NCBI GenBank assembly: GCA_025355915.1
Contig: JANXYT010000220.1
Coordinates: 1-13,917, forward strand
Direction: 5' to 3'
Source: Holophagaceae bacterium
GTDB lineage: Bacteria; Acidobacteriota; Holophagae; Holophagales; Holophagaceae
Length of the DNA: 13,917 nt
Made by a program: the position numbers and the translations under genes. Shown here one piece after another: positions 1 to 7,478 of this stretch; the stretch's first letter is position 1, and the number at the start of each line of letters is the position of its first letter. The notes beneath the pieces were generated by a model. The model was not told where the DNA came from. It saw only the letters and a program-made list of their open reading frames with translations, and did not search any database.

Positions 1-88
1 TGTCCTGCCCCGCCCATTGCCCGCACTGGAACCTCCGATGTGTGGGGATCCTACCAAGAATGGCGGGGTACCCTGGCAGACTGATTCC

Positions 89-1300
89 ATGTCGGACCGT
101 CATGTGCTCGTGAACCTCCGGGGCCTGTTGACCCCCGATCCCGCCCGGACCTGGGGGGTGGATCGCATCCCGGACGCGGCCCTGGCCATGGAAGATGGCC
201 GGGTGGCGTGGCTGGGCCGCCGCGCGGACCTGCCCGCCGCCTGGGCCGATGCGCCCACGGTGGATGGGGGCGGTGCCTGGGCCACACCGGGCTTCGTGGA
301 TCCCCACACGCACCTGCTCTTCGGCGGCAACCGCTCGGGCGAATTCAACCGGCGCCTCGCCGGTGTCAGCTATCAGCAGCTCGCCTCCGAAGGTGGGGGC
401 ATCCGCGAAACCGTGCGCGCCACCCGCGGCGCCACGGTCGAAGAACTCGTGGCCTCCGGCGAAGCTCGGTTGCAGGCCTTCCGCGATCGCGGCGTCGTCC
501 ACCTGGAATGCAAGACAGGCTATGGCCTGGAACTCGAAGCGGAATCCCGGCTCACGGCGGCCTACGCGGAACTGAAGCGGAGGGGTTGGAGCCTCGATGT
601 GACCCTGCTGCCCGCCCACGATCTCGCTCCGGAATTCAATGGCGATGCCGAGGCCAACGCCCGCGCCGTGGCCGAGAACTGGCTGCCGGAGCTGGTGCGC
701 CGCCACCCTGGCGTAGCGCGATTCTGCGATGTGTTCGTGGAAACCGGCGTCTTCAGCGCCGAGCAGGGCCGCCGCATTTTCGAAGCGGGCAAGCGCCTCG
801 GGTTGATCCCCCGCATCCACGCGGACGAACTTACCTGGACCGGCGGCGCCGAACTGGCGGCAGAGCTGGGCGCCGCCAGTGCCGATCACCTGATGTTCTG
901 CAGCCAAGCGGGCATGCAGGCCATGGCTGCAGCCGATGTCACGCCGGTGCTGCTGCCGGGCACCACGCTGTTCCTGGGCATGCGCGACTGGGCGCCGGCC
1001 CGGAAGATGATAGAGGCGGGCTGTCGCGTGGCCCTGGCCACGGACTTCAACCCGGGCTCGTGCCCCTGCGTGGATCCCCTCACGATCCTGCGCCTGGGCT
1101 GCCTGCAGTTGCGCATGACCTTCGAGGAGGCCTTCACGGCCATGACCCTCCACGCCGCCCGCAGCCTGCGCCACAACGACCTCGGCCACCTCCACCCCGG
1201 CGCCCGCGCCGAAGTGCTGCTCTGGGAGGTAGAGGAACTGCTGGAACTCGTGTACTGGGTCGGCGAACCGTTCAGGCCTAGGTTCCTTCCGAAGCACTGA
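89..1300 (+). CDS. hutI: Imidazolonepropionase
   Basis: Hydrolyses 4-imidazolone-5-propanoate to N-formimino-L-glutamate, the third step of cytosolic histidine degradation. The 403-aa product has the normal family length and amidohydrolase layout. An N-terminal beta-sandwich strand leads into PGFVDPHTHLLFGG (metal His73 and His75). The family motif CKTGYGLELEAES lies near 141-153, HADELTWTGGAELA at 244-257 (metal His244), and ATDFNPGSCP at 317-326 (metal Asp319). I start at ATG 89 because family homology begins there (MSDRHVLVNLRGL). An in-frame TTG at 17 would add 24 residues of non-family character. No clear Shine-Dalgarno precedes either start. No other hut gene is visible, so any operon partners must lie left of the window. 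Identification is secure; the start is moderately sure. Confidence 0.95.
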   Translation: MSDRHVLVNLRGLLTPDPARTWGVDRIPDAALAMEDGRVAWLGRRADLPAAWADAPTVDGGGAWATPGFVDPHTHLLFGGNRSGEFNRRLAGVSYQQLASEGGGIRETVRATRGATVEELVASGEARLQAFRDRGVVHLECKTGYGLELEAESRLTAAYAELKRRGWSLDVTLLPAHDLAPEFNGDAEANARAVAENWLPELVRRHPGVARFCDVFVETGVFSAEQGRRIFEAGKRLGLIPRIHADELTWTGGAELAAELGAASADHLMFCSQAGMQAMAAADVTPVLLPGTTLFLGMRDWAPARKMIEAGCRVALATDFNPGSCPCVDPLTILRLGCLQLRMTFEEAFTAMTLHAARSLRHNDLGHLHPGARAEVLLWEVEELLELVYWVGEPFRPRFLPKH

Positions 1301-1304
1301 AATT

Positions 1305-1391
1305 GAAACCGCAGATGACGCAGATGGCCGCCGATAAAAAACCGGACTTCTCTTGCACTACATCTGCGTGAATCTGCGCCATATGCGGTTC
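1305..1391. repeat. Degenerate inverted-repeat intergenic element
   Basis: The left arm (1305-1326) contains AACCGCAGATGACGCAGATG. The right arm (1361-1391) is close to its reverse complement, with the repeated unit CATCTGCGTGAATCTGCG and a terminal ATGCGGTT. Each arm is built from short CGCAGAT-type units, and an A/T-rich centre separates them. This resembles the CGCAGAT-type repeats often seen between genes in many bacterial phyla. It sits just after the hutI stop and could fold into a long imperfect hairpin in either transcript. No coding potential is seen. Confidence 0.6.
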
Positions 1392-1410
1392 AAAAACTCA
1401 GTACAAATCG

Positions 1411-1436
1411 AAGCCCCGGGCCTATTCCCGGGGCTT
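1411..1436. terminator. Strong stem-loop terminator between convergent genes
   Basis: A perfect 10-bp stem, AAGCCCCGGG and CCCGGGGCTT, encloses a 6-base CCTATT loop. It lies between the end of hutI (plus) and the end of the DUF465 gene (minus), so it can stop both. On the minus strand the stem is followed within about 20 bases by a run of five Ts, the better match to an intrinsic terminator. On the plus strand only CTCCTGT follows, so termination there would be weaker. Confidence 0.7.
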
Positions 1437-1455
1437 CTCCTGTATGTGCGGTGGC

Positions 1456-1689
1456 CTACTGTTCGGCTCGCTTGGAGGCCTCCTGCACGATGTGGTAGAT
1501 CCGTTCCTTCGCGCGCAGCTTGATCTTCTTCAGCTCCACCTCTTCGAGGGATTCCTTGGCAGAGAGACTGGGCTTCCTCTGGAGATCACCGAGCCGCGAG
1601 TCCGCGGACTTGTGTTCTTCCATGAGCTTTCGGAATTCGAAATGCTCTTTCATCAGGCGCTCCTGAAGTTCTGGGCGCAAAAAATCCAT
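1456..1689 (-). CDS. DUF465 / YdcH-family small coiled-coil protein
   Basis: A 77-aa highly charged helical protein. The segment EHFEFRKLMEEHKSADSRL (about 15-33), the LEEVELKKIKLRAKERIYHI stretch (48-67) and the overall length match the DUF465 (YdcH) family of small soluble proteins, whose role is unknown. A two-helix hairpin or coiled coil is expected. The start at 1689 is supported by a GGAGGAG Shine-Dalgarno directly upstream on the minus strand and by the family N-terminus. A longer upstream reading frame exists but runs antisense to the ABC ATPase gene and is ignored. The gene stands alone, divergent from the ATPase gene, with a terminator downstream and a promoter candidate at 1748-1775. 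Confidence 0.8.
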   Translation of the reverse strand: MDFLRPELQERLMKEHFEFRKLMEEHKSADSRLGDLQRKPSLSAKESLEEVELKKIKLRAKERIYHIVQEASKRAEQ

Positions 1690-1747
1690 GACTCCTCCAT
1701 GCCAGGGCGGGACCGGTCCAGGTTCCGCAGGGTGATCGGGTTGTCCA

Positions 1748-1775
1748 AGGGTAGGACTGCCCCAGAGGGCGTCAA
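1748..1775 (-). promoter_or_regulatory. Sigma70-like promoter candidate for the DUF465 gene
   Basis: Read on the minus strand, TTGACG (1775-1770) and TACCCT (1753-1748) are separated by 16 bases. The inferred start site lies about 50 bases before the ATG at 1689. The -35 match is good and the -10 match modest; no regulator site is recognised. This is a hexamer-based inference only. Confidence 0.4.
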
Positions 1776-1837
1776 GGCCTATTCGGCGCTCTTTGGAACC
1801 CCATTGACATCCGAAACTTCCCTGGGACGCTCTCCCC

Positions 1838-2776
1838 ATGTCCCTGATCCTCGACGCGCTGGTCCTGCAACGGGCGGATGGGGTCCGTCTGCTGGGGCCC
1901 TTAAGCCTTTCCCTGGTCCCTGGGGATCGTCTTGGACTGGTGGGGGAAAGCGGTTCAGGGAAGAGCCTACTCACCCAGGCCCTGTTCGGTGTGCTGCCAC
2001 CGGGCGTGTTCCAGTCGGGGGGCACCATCAGCGCCTTTGGGACGCGCCTGGACCTTCCGGGCCCCAGACGGGACAGCCTGCGCGGCGCCCGGTTGGCCTG
2101 GGTGCCCCAGGATCCCCTCCAGGCCCTGAATCCCCTCCTCACCCTGGGCGAACACCTGGCCCTACTGCCGGGCCTGCACCGGAAGGAATCCGGAAGGGCG
2201 GCCCTGGCCCGGCTGGCCCCGTTGCTGAAGCGCCTGCGCCTATCCCAGGAGCCCGCCTTCCTATCCCGCTTTCCCCACCAGATCAGCGGCGGCCAGCGCC
2301 AGCGCCTCTGCCTCGCCATGGCCCTATCCTGCGATCCAGAGCTGCTGGTGCTGGACGAACCCACCACGGCCTTGGATCCGGTGGTACAAAAGGAATTCAT
2401 GGACCTGGTGCTGGACCTCCAGCGCGAGCGCGGCCTGGGCTTCCTGTGGATCACCCACGACCTGGCCGTGGCTGCCCTCGCCTGCGACCGCCTGCTGGTG
2501 TTGTACGGGGGCGAGCCCATGGAGGCCGGTCCCGTCGCCCAGCTGCTTTCGGCGCCTCGCCATCCCTACGCCATTCGCCTACTGGAAGCCGCCCGGCGCC
2601 AGCCCTCCGCAGAATCTGGCTTCCTCCCAGCGCCTCAGGATCGGCCAAGGGGTTGTCCCTACCAGCCGCGATGCGCCATCCGCCAGCTGTCCTGCGCCAA
2701 TTGGGCCCCCTGGCTGGGAGCACCAGACCACGGTTTGCGTTGCGAGCGGCCGCTGGAACCATCCCCCCGCCCGTGA
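1838..2776 (+). CDS. Oligopeptide/dipeptide-type ABC transporter ATP-binding protein (DppD/OppD-like)
   Basis: A 312-aa ATPase that would energise uptake of peptides or a related solute from the cytoplasmic face of the membrane. Visible motifs are Walker A GESGSGKS (36-43), the Q-loop in WVPQDPLQALNPL (88-100), ABC signature SGGQRQR (150-156), Walker B LLVLDEP (169-175) and the switch His207 in ITHD. The C-terminal oligopeptide-transporter domain begins at RHPY (241-244) and carries CPYQPRC and later cysteines (Cys273, 279, 286, 302), the pattern seen in this subfamily. Neither permeases nor a DppF-type partner ATPase is in the window; guaB follows 51 bases later. The start at 1838 gives a normal family N-terminus but has no clear Shine-Dalgarno. 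The substrate cannot be assigned. Confidence 0.9.
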   Translation: MSLILDALVLQRADGVRLLGPLSLSLVPGDRLGLVGESGSGKSLLTQALFGVLPPGVFQSGGTISAFGTRLDLPGPRRDSLRGARLAWVPQDPLQALNPLLTLGEHLALLPGLHRKESGRAALARLAPLLKRLRLSQEPAFLSRFPHQISGGQRQRLCLAMALSCDPELLVLDEPTTALDPVVQKEFMDLVLDLQRERGLGFLWITHDLAVAALACDRLLVLYGGEPMEAGPVAQLLSAPRHPYAIRLLEAARRQPSAESGFLPAPQDRPRGCPYQPRCAIRQLSCANWAPWLGAPDHGLRCERPLEPSPRP

Positions 2777-2791
2777 GACCATGGGATGCAA

Positions 2792-2812
2792 GGTCCCGCA
2801 GGCTGCGGGTCC
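2792..2812 (+). other. Hairpin in the gap before guaB
   Basis: CCCGCA and TGCGGG (2795-2800, 2804-2809) pair around a GGC loop. The stem can be extended by GG/CC beyond a T-T mismatch. No T-run follows, so it is a weak terminator for the ATPase gene at best, or a small leader structure 16 bases before the guaB start. No known purine riboswitch pattern is seen. Confidence 0.3.
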
Positions 2813-2827
2813 GGATTAAGGCTCCCC

Positions 2828-4288
<1,461 letters not shown>

Positions 4289-4289
4289 C

Positions 4290-4398
4290 AGGCTGGAGGT
4301 GGGAGGGCTCGCAGGCCCTTGGCCGGCGAGCTAGAGAAAAGCTGCGGCGCAAAGCGCCGCTTCAAGGGTCCGCACCTCCAACCTCCCACCTCCAGCCT
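4290..4398. repeat. Perfect 17-bp inverted repeat with an inner hairpin
   Basis: AGGCTGGAGGTGGGAGG (4290-4306) is the exact reverse complement of CCTCCCACCTCCAGCCT (4382-4398). The 75 bases between them contain a second perfect hairpin, GCGGCGC-AAA-GCGCCGC (4344-4360). The right arm sits in a longer C/T-rich run made of CCTCCA-like units. The element fills most of the guaB-pyrC gap. It could end guaB transcription or be a small dispersed element; no transposase or target duplication is visible. Confidence 0.7.
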
Positions 4399-4443
4399 CC
4401 AGCCTCATCCCCCGCTAGACTGTCCCCATCCCCGGAGCCCCTC

Positions 4444-5736
4444 ATGTCCCTCCTCTTGAAGAATGTCCGCCTTGTGGATCCTGCCCAGAAGCTGGATGGG
4501 CTCGGATCCTTGCTGGTGGTGGAAGGGGCTGTGGCTGCCATCGGAGCCGATGCGGAACATGATGCGCTGGCGGTGGGGGCAGAGGTGCTGGACGGCCGGG
4601 GCGCCGTGCTGGCGCCAGGTTTCGTGGATCTGCACGTGCACTTCCGGGAACCGGGGCAGACGCGCAAGGAAAGCATCGAGACCGGCAGCCGGGCGGCGGT
4701 GGCGGGGGGCTTCACCGCCGTGTGCGCCATGGCGAACACCAAGCCCGTGAACGACAGCGTGGCCATCACGGAGATGATGCTCACCCTAGCGGCCAAGGCC
4801 GGTCTCTGCCGCTACTTCCCCATTGGTACCGTGAGCCGCGAGATGAAGGGCGAGGAACTGGCGGACATGGGCACGTTGAAGGCCGCGGGTTGTGTGGCTT
4901 TTTCCGACGACGGCCTGCCCATCTCCAACGCCTCGCTCATGCGCCGCGCCCTGGAATACACGCGCTGGCTGGATGTGCCCGTGGTGGCGCACGAGGAGGA
5001 CAGGGATCTGGCGGGCAAGGGCTACATGCACGAGGGGGCCGTGAGCGCCAGCTTGGGCTGCCTAGGCATTCCCGCTGCGGCGGAAGAGGCGATGGTGGCC
5101 CGCGACATCGTGCTGGCGGAGCACACCGGTGGCCACCTGCACCTGGCCCACCTCAGTACCAAGGGATCGATGCGCATGGTGCGCGAGGCCAAGGCCCGGG
5201 GGTTGCGCGTCACGTGCGAAGTCACGCCCCATCATTTCGCGCTGTCGGACAAGGAGCTGATGAAGTTCGACAGCGACTACAAGATGAACCCGCCCCTGCG
5301 CACCGAGGCCGATATCCAGGCCCTGCTGGAAGCCATCGCGGACGGCACCGTGGATGCCATCGCCACGGACCACGCCCCCCATGGCTGGGACGACAAGGAA
5401 GTGGAACTGCCCATGGCCGCCTTCGGCGTCATCGGCCTGGAGACCGCCCTGCCTCTCACGTTGGAGCTGCTGGTGAATCGCAAGGTCATCAGCCTGTCTA
5501 AGGCCATCAGCCTCCTCGCCTGGGAGCCCGCCCGGGCCTTCCATCTCGACCAGCAGGGCCTCGGCAGCCTCAAACCCGGCGCCCCCGCCGATTTCGTCCT
5601 CTTCGACCCGAACACCAAGGTCAATGTTGATCGGGCCTTCATCCAATCCAAGTCCTTCAACACGCCCTTCAAGGGCTGGAGTCTGCCGGGAAAGATCCTC
5701 GGGACCTGGGTAGGGGGGAAGCGGGTCTGGGCGTGA
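4444..5736 (+). CDS. pyrC: Dihydroorotase, class I
   Basis: Cyclises N-carbamoyl-L-aspartate to dihydroorotate in de novo pyrimidine synthesis. The 430-aa protein is typical of the larger class I enzymes. Metal and active-site motifs are PGFVDLHVHFREPG (His64, His66), the FSDDG loop (153-157) at the position where class I enzymes use Asp rather than the carboxylated Lys of class II, VAHEED (His183), LHLAHLST (His236) and AIATDHAPH (Asp309). The C-terminal strand region (LKPGAPADFVLFDP, 376-389) completes the amidohydrolase sandwich. GGAG lies 6 bases before ATG 4444. No pyrB (aspartate carbamoyltransferase) is adjacent in the window. The 3' end overlaps the next gene by GTGA, implying coupled translation. 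Confidence 0.96.
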   Translation: MSLLLKNVRLVDPAQKLDGLGSLLVVEGAVAAIGADAEHDALAVGAEVLDGRGAVLAPGFVDLHVHFREPGQTRKESIETGSRAAVAGGFTAVCAMANTKPVNDSVAITEMMLTLAAKAGLCRYFPIGTVSREMKGEELADMGTLKAAGCVAFSDDGLPISNASLMRRALEYTRWLDVPVVAHEEDRDLAGKGYMHEGAVSASLGCLGIPAAAEEAMVARDIVLAEHTGGHLHLAHLSTKGSMRMVREAKARGLRVTCEVTPHHFALSDKELMKFDSDYKMNPPLRTEADIQALLEAIADGTVDAIATDHAPHGWDDKEVELPMAAFGVIGLETALPLTLELLVNRKVISLSKAISLLAWEPARAFHLDQQGLGSLKPGAPADFVLFDPNTKVNVDRAFIQSKSFNTPFKGWSLPGKILGTWVGGKRVWA

Positions 5737-6233
5737 AGGCCAAACCCATGAGAGCGCTTGACCAAGGCGATACCGCCGGAATCCCCTTCCCTCCTCCGCT
5801 CGCCTTCCTTTCCGGACTGGCGGCGGGCTTCGGCCTTCACCACTTCATCCCACTGCCGGTCCTTCGGACCAGACTGGGTGTCGAAGGGCTCACTTGGGTG
5901 GGCACGGCATCGGTCCTCCTCGGTGTCACCTTGGCCGCGTCTGCGTTCTATTTCTTCCGCCGAGCCGAGACGAGTCCATTCCCTGAGCGCCCCAGCACAT
6001 CCCTCATCGAGGCCGGGCCGTTCAGGGTTACCCGGAATCCCCTGTACATCAGCATGTCCCTCGTCCACGCGGGGGTCGCCCTGTTCGCAAATGCACTCTG
6101 GCCCTTGCTCTTCCTCGCCCCGGCCCTCGCGGCCATCCGGTACCTCGTCATCGCGCGTGAGGAACGGTACCTGCTCCGGCGGTTCGGGACTGAATATGAA
6201 AACTACTGCCGAAGGGTGCCACGGTGGCTGTAG
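5733..6233 (+). CDS. Isoprenylcysteine carboxyl methyltransferase / phospholipid methyltransferase-family membrane protein
   Basis: A 166-aa integral membrane protein with about four hydrophobic segments (near 22-43, 50-75, 106-120 and 121-140). The C-terminal family signature is clear: PFRVTRNPLYIS (97-107), then REERYLLRRFGTEYENYC (142-159) and VPRWL. These motifs form the S-adenosylmethionine pocket in the ICMT/PEMT superfamily, whose bacterial members mostly have unknown methyl acceptors. GTG 5733 overlaps the pyrC TGA (GTGA), which suggests translational coupling. ATG 5748 is an alternative that would remove five residues. The pyrC link looks positional rather than functional. Family placement is good; the substrate is unknown. 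Confidence 0.8.
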   Translation: MKAKPMRALDQGDTAGIPFPPPLAFLSGLAAGFGLHHFIPLPVLRTRLGVEGLTWVGTASVLLGVTLAASAFYFFRRAETSPFPERPSTSLIEAGPFRVTRNPLYISMSLVHAGVALFANALWPLLFLAPALAAIRYLVIAREERYLLRRFGTEYENYCRRVPRWL

Positions 6234-6267
6234 CCTTTCCCGCGACATCGTTCCTCGGCAGGTAGCC

Positions 6268-6633
6268 ATGCCTCTTTCCCCCAGACCCCTCATCGCCGCC
6301 TGGGTTGATGCCTTCAATCGGAAGGATGTGGAGGCCCTCGCCGCGATGTACTCGGAAAACGCGGTGAACCATCAGGTGGCAGAGGCACCGGTGGAAGGGC
6401 GCGAGGCGATCCGGGCCATGTTCGCAGCCGGGTTCGCGGCGGCGGAGATGGTGTGCATCGTGGAGAACCTTTTCGAGGACGGCGAATGGGCCATCCTCGA
6501 ATGGCGTGATCCACTCGGCCTGCGAGGCTGCGGCTTCTTCCATGTGGTGAACGGGCACATCGCCTTCCAGCGCGGCTACTGGGACAAGCTCACCTTCCTC
6601 TGCCAGCACGGATGGCCCATCCCGCGGGATTGA
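6268..6633 (+). CDS. SnoaL-like / NTF2-fold protein
   Basis: A 121-aa protein with the nuclear-transport-factor-2-like pattern. An N-terminal helix, LIAAWVDAFNRKDVEALAAM (8-27), is followed by YSENAVNHQ, GREAIRAMF (44-52), then strands with VENLFEDGEWAILEWRDP (65-82) and a final FFHVVNGHIAFQRGYWDK (90-107). Such proteins bind or turn over small hydrophobic molecules or act as scaffolds, and no specific substrate can be named. The start at ATG 6268 follows the methyltransferase gene by 34 bases, with AGGTAG a few bases upstream as a weak ribosome site. The same frame stays open far upstream, but that part is antisense or out-of-frame to the methyltransferase gene. Confidence 0.75.
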   Translation: MPLSPRPLIAAWVDAFNRKDVEALAAMYSENAVNHQVAEAPVEGREAIRAMFAAGFAAAEMVCIVENLFEDGEWAILEWRDPLGLRGCGFFHVVNGHIAFQRGYWDKLTFLCQHGWPIPRD

Positions 6634-6642
6634 GGCAGACCA

Positions 6643-6816
6643 CTAGGCCGGAGGATCCTTCTGGCGCGTCGCTTTGACGCCCGTAAGGATTCCAACACCC
6701 AACATCACGATGGCGCCGACGGCAATCCATTGAGCGGGGACATGCATCAAGGAGGCCCCGTAGACCAGCCCAACGATGACGATCGCGAATCCTGCCGCAT
6801 AAAGTCCGAATGACAT
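6643..6816 (-). CDS. Small two-helix membrane protein, conserved hypothetical
   Basis: A 57-aa protein with two hydrophobic segments, about 4-24 and 29-47, a short PAQW turn and a charged tail (KATRQKDPPA). It resembles short conserved hypothetical inner-membrane proteins of unknown function. The start at 6816 is chosen because GAGGTGAAGG lies just upstream on the minus strand. An upstream in-frame ATG at 6909 would add 31 polar residues with no family character. It converges on the SnoaL-like gene with a 9-base gap, and another tiny membrane protein lies upstream on the same strand. No function can be given. Confidence 0.65.
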   Translation of the reverse strand: MSFGLYAAGFAIVIVGLVYGASLMHVPAQWIAVGAIVMLGVGILTGVKATRQKDPPA

Positions 6817-6868
6817 GATGCCTTCACCTCGATTCCAATCCTGTCGCCTAGAATTTGAATGGATCCAT

Positions 6869-6889
6869 ACGCAACGGGCCTGATTGCGT
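6869..6889. other. Short stem-loop between the two small membrane genes
   Basis: ACGCAA and TTGCGT pair around a 9-base loop. A second small stem (CCGGA/TCCGG) lies just right, at about 6901-6915. Either could act as a weak terminator for the DUF3309-like gene on the minus strand, but neither is followed by a T-run. Confidence 0.25.
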
Positions 6890-6918
6890 TTGGTTGGGCC
6901 GGAATCCATCCGGCAGGT

Positions 6919-7071
6919 TTAGATCCGGCCCAAGAGAAGCAGAATGAGGAGAATCAGCACCACGAATCCCAGGCCTCCGCTAGGGTAGTAGCCCCAATTC
7001 CTGCTGTGGGGCCAGGTGGGCAGGGTGCCGAGGGACATCACGACCAGTAGGACGATCAAGAGGATGAGCAT
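6919..7071 (-). CDS. DUF3309-like small membrane protein
   Basis: A 50-aa protein. It opens with a hydrophobic helix, MLILLIVLLVVMSLGTLPTW (1-20), continues with the polar linker PHSRNWGYYPSGGLG (21-35) and ends with a second helix and LLLLGRI. The LPTWP..S..WGY.PSGGLG core and the LLLLGRI ending match my recollection of the DUF3309 family, proteins of about 50 residues with no known role. AGGAG lies 7 bases before the ATG on the minus strand, which fixes the start. It is followed by the 57-aa membrane gene on the same strand with a 102-base gap containing stem-loops, so one transcript is possible. Cell-envelope or stress roles are sometimes guessed for such proteins; nothing here shows it. 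Confidence 0.8.
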   Translation of the reverse strand: MLILLIVLLVVMSLGTLPTWPHSRNWGYYPSGGLGFVVLILLILLLLGRI

Positions 7072-7313
7072 GTGGTATCTCCTTCGACTCATGGAGCAGG
7101 TGCAACCCCGACCAGGAATCCATGTAGCCGTTCATGAAAGGGCACAAGCCAAGCTGACCGGCGATGTCCAATCACCACACCTTCCACATCAAGGAGCGTG
7201 CCGAGTGGGCTTCGATCTCCCATCACCTTCCCAAACCCATGCGAATCAGCGATTGAATGCGCCAAAGGACAGACTAAGAAACCTGAGGTCTGCCTGGGCC
7301 AACCTTGTGGCCG

Positions 7314-7348
7314 TTCAAAACGATGGAAATCCAAATTCAAAACGATGG
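7314..7348. repeat. Direct repeat TTCAAAACGATGG, 22-base spacing
   Basis: The 13-base unit TTCAAAACGATGG occurs at 7314-7326 and exactly again at 7336-7348. The start-to-start distance of 22 bases is about two DNA turns, which would place two binding sites on the same face. It lies about 240 bases upstream of the DUF3309-like start. It could be a regulator site or a chance duplication. Confidence 0.5.
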
Positions 7349-7386
7349 GAATGCTTACCGTAACGGGGAGAATTTCAAGACAGGAT

Positions 7387-7459
7387 CCACCGCAAGGCGC
7401 CAAGAAAAGTGGAAGGAGGCCCTCCTATCTTTCTCGGTCTTTTGGCGGTGATCGGTGCC
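7387..7459. repeat. Imperfect inverted repeat / possible terminator after alcohol dehydrogenase
   Basis: The left arm CCACCGCAAGGCGCCAAGAA (7387-7406) and the right arm CTTTTGGCGGTGATCGGTG (7439-7457) are partly complementary. They resemble the CACCGCAAGGCGCCAAG-type repeats found between genes in many bacteria. At the centre, AGGAGG-C-CCTCCT (7414-7426) forms a tight stem. On the minus strand that stem is followed by TCCACTTTTCTTGG, a modest intrinsic-terminator pattern for the alcohol dehydrogenase gene. Confidence 0.45.
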
Positions 7460-7478
7460 TTTCCCCGATGGCCGTCGG

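Larger units (their letters stand above)
7072..7478. other. Gene-free stretch upstream of the DUF3309-like gene
   Basis: No convincing gene lies here on either strand. The open frames present (for example 7089-7403 minus and 7198-7512 plus) lack family character or a good ribosome site. The stretch holds the promoter side of the small membrane genes, a 13-base direct repeat (7314-7348) and, near the alcohol dehydrogenase end, an imperfect inverted repeat (7387-7459). Its base composition is lower in GC than the flanking genes. Confidence 0.6.

Noticed and set aside
1..88. Possible start of a minus-strand gene at position 17 running off the left edge
   Set aside because: Only five codons are visible and the GGAGG is too far from the ATG to support a call.
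208..1281. 357-codon plus-strand frame inside hutI
   Set aside because: Arg/Pro-rich translation with no motifs; hutI in the other frame has all metal ligands.
7089..7403. 104-codon minus-strand frame in the gap before alcohol dehydrogenase
   Set aside because: No recognisable pattern and no ribosome site, and it overlaps the direct repeat and part of the inverted repeat. A real gene cannot be excluded but is not supported.
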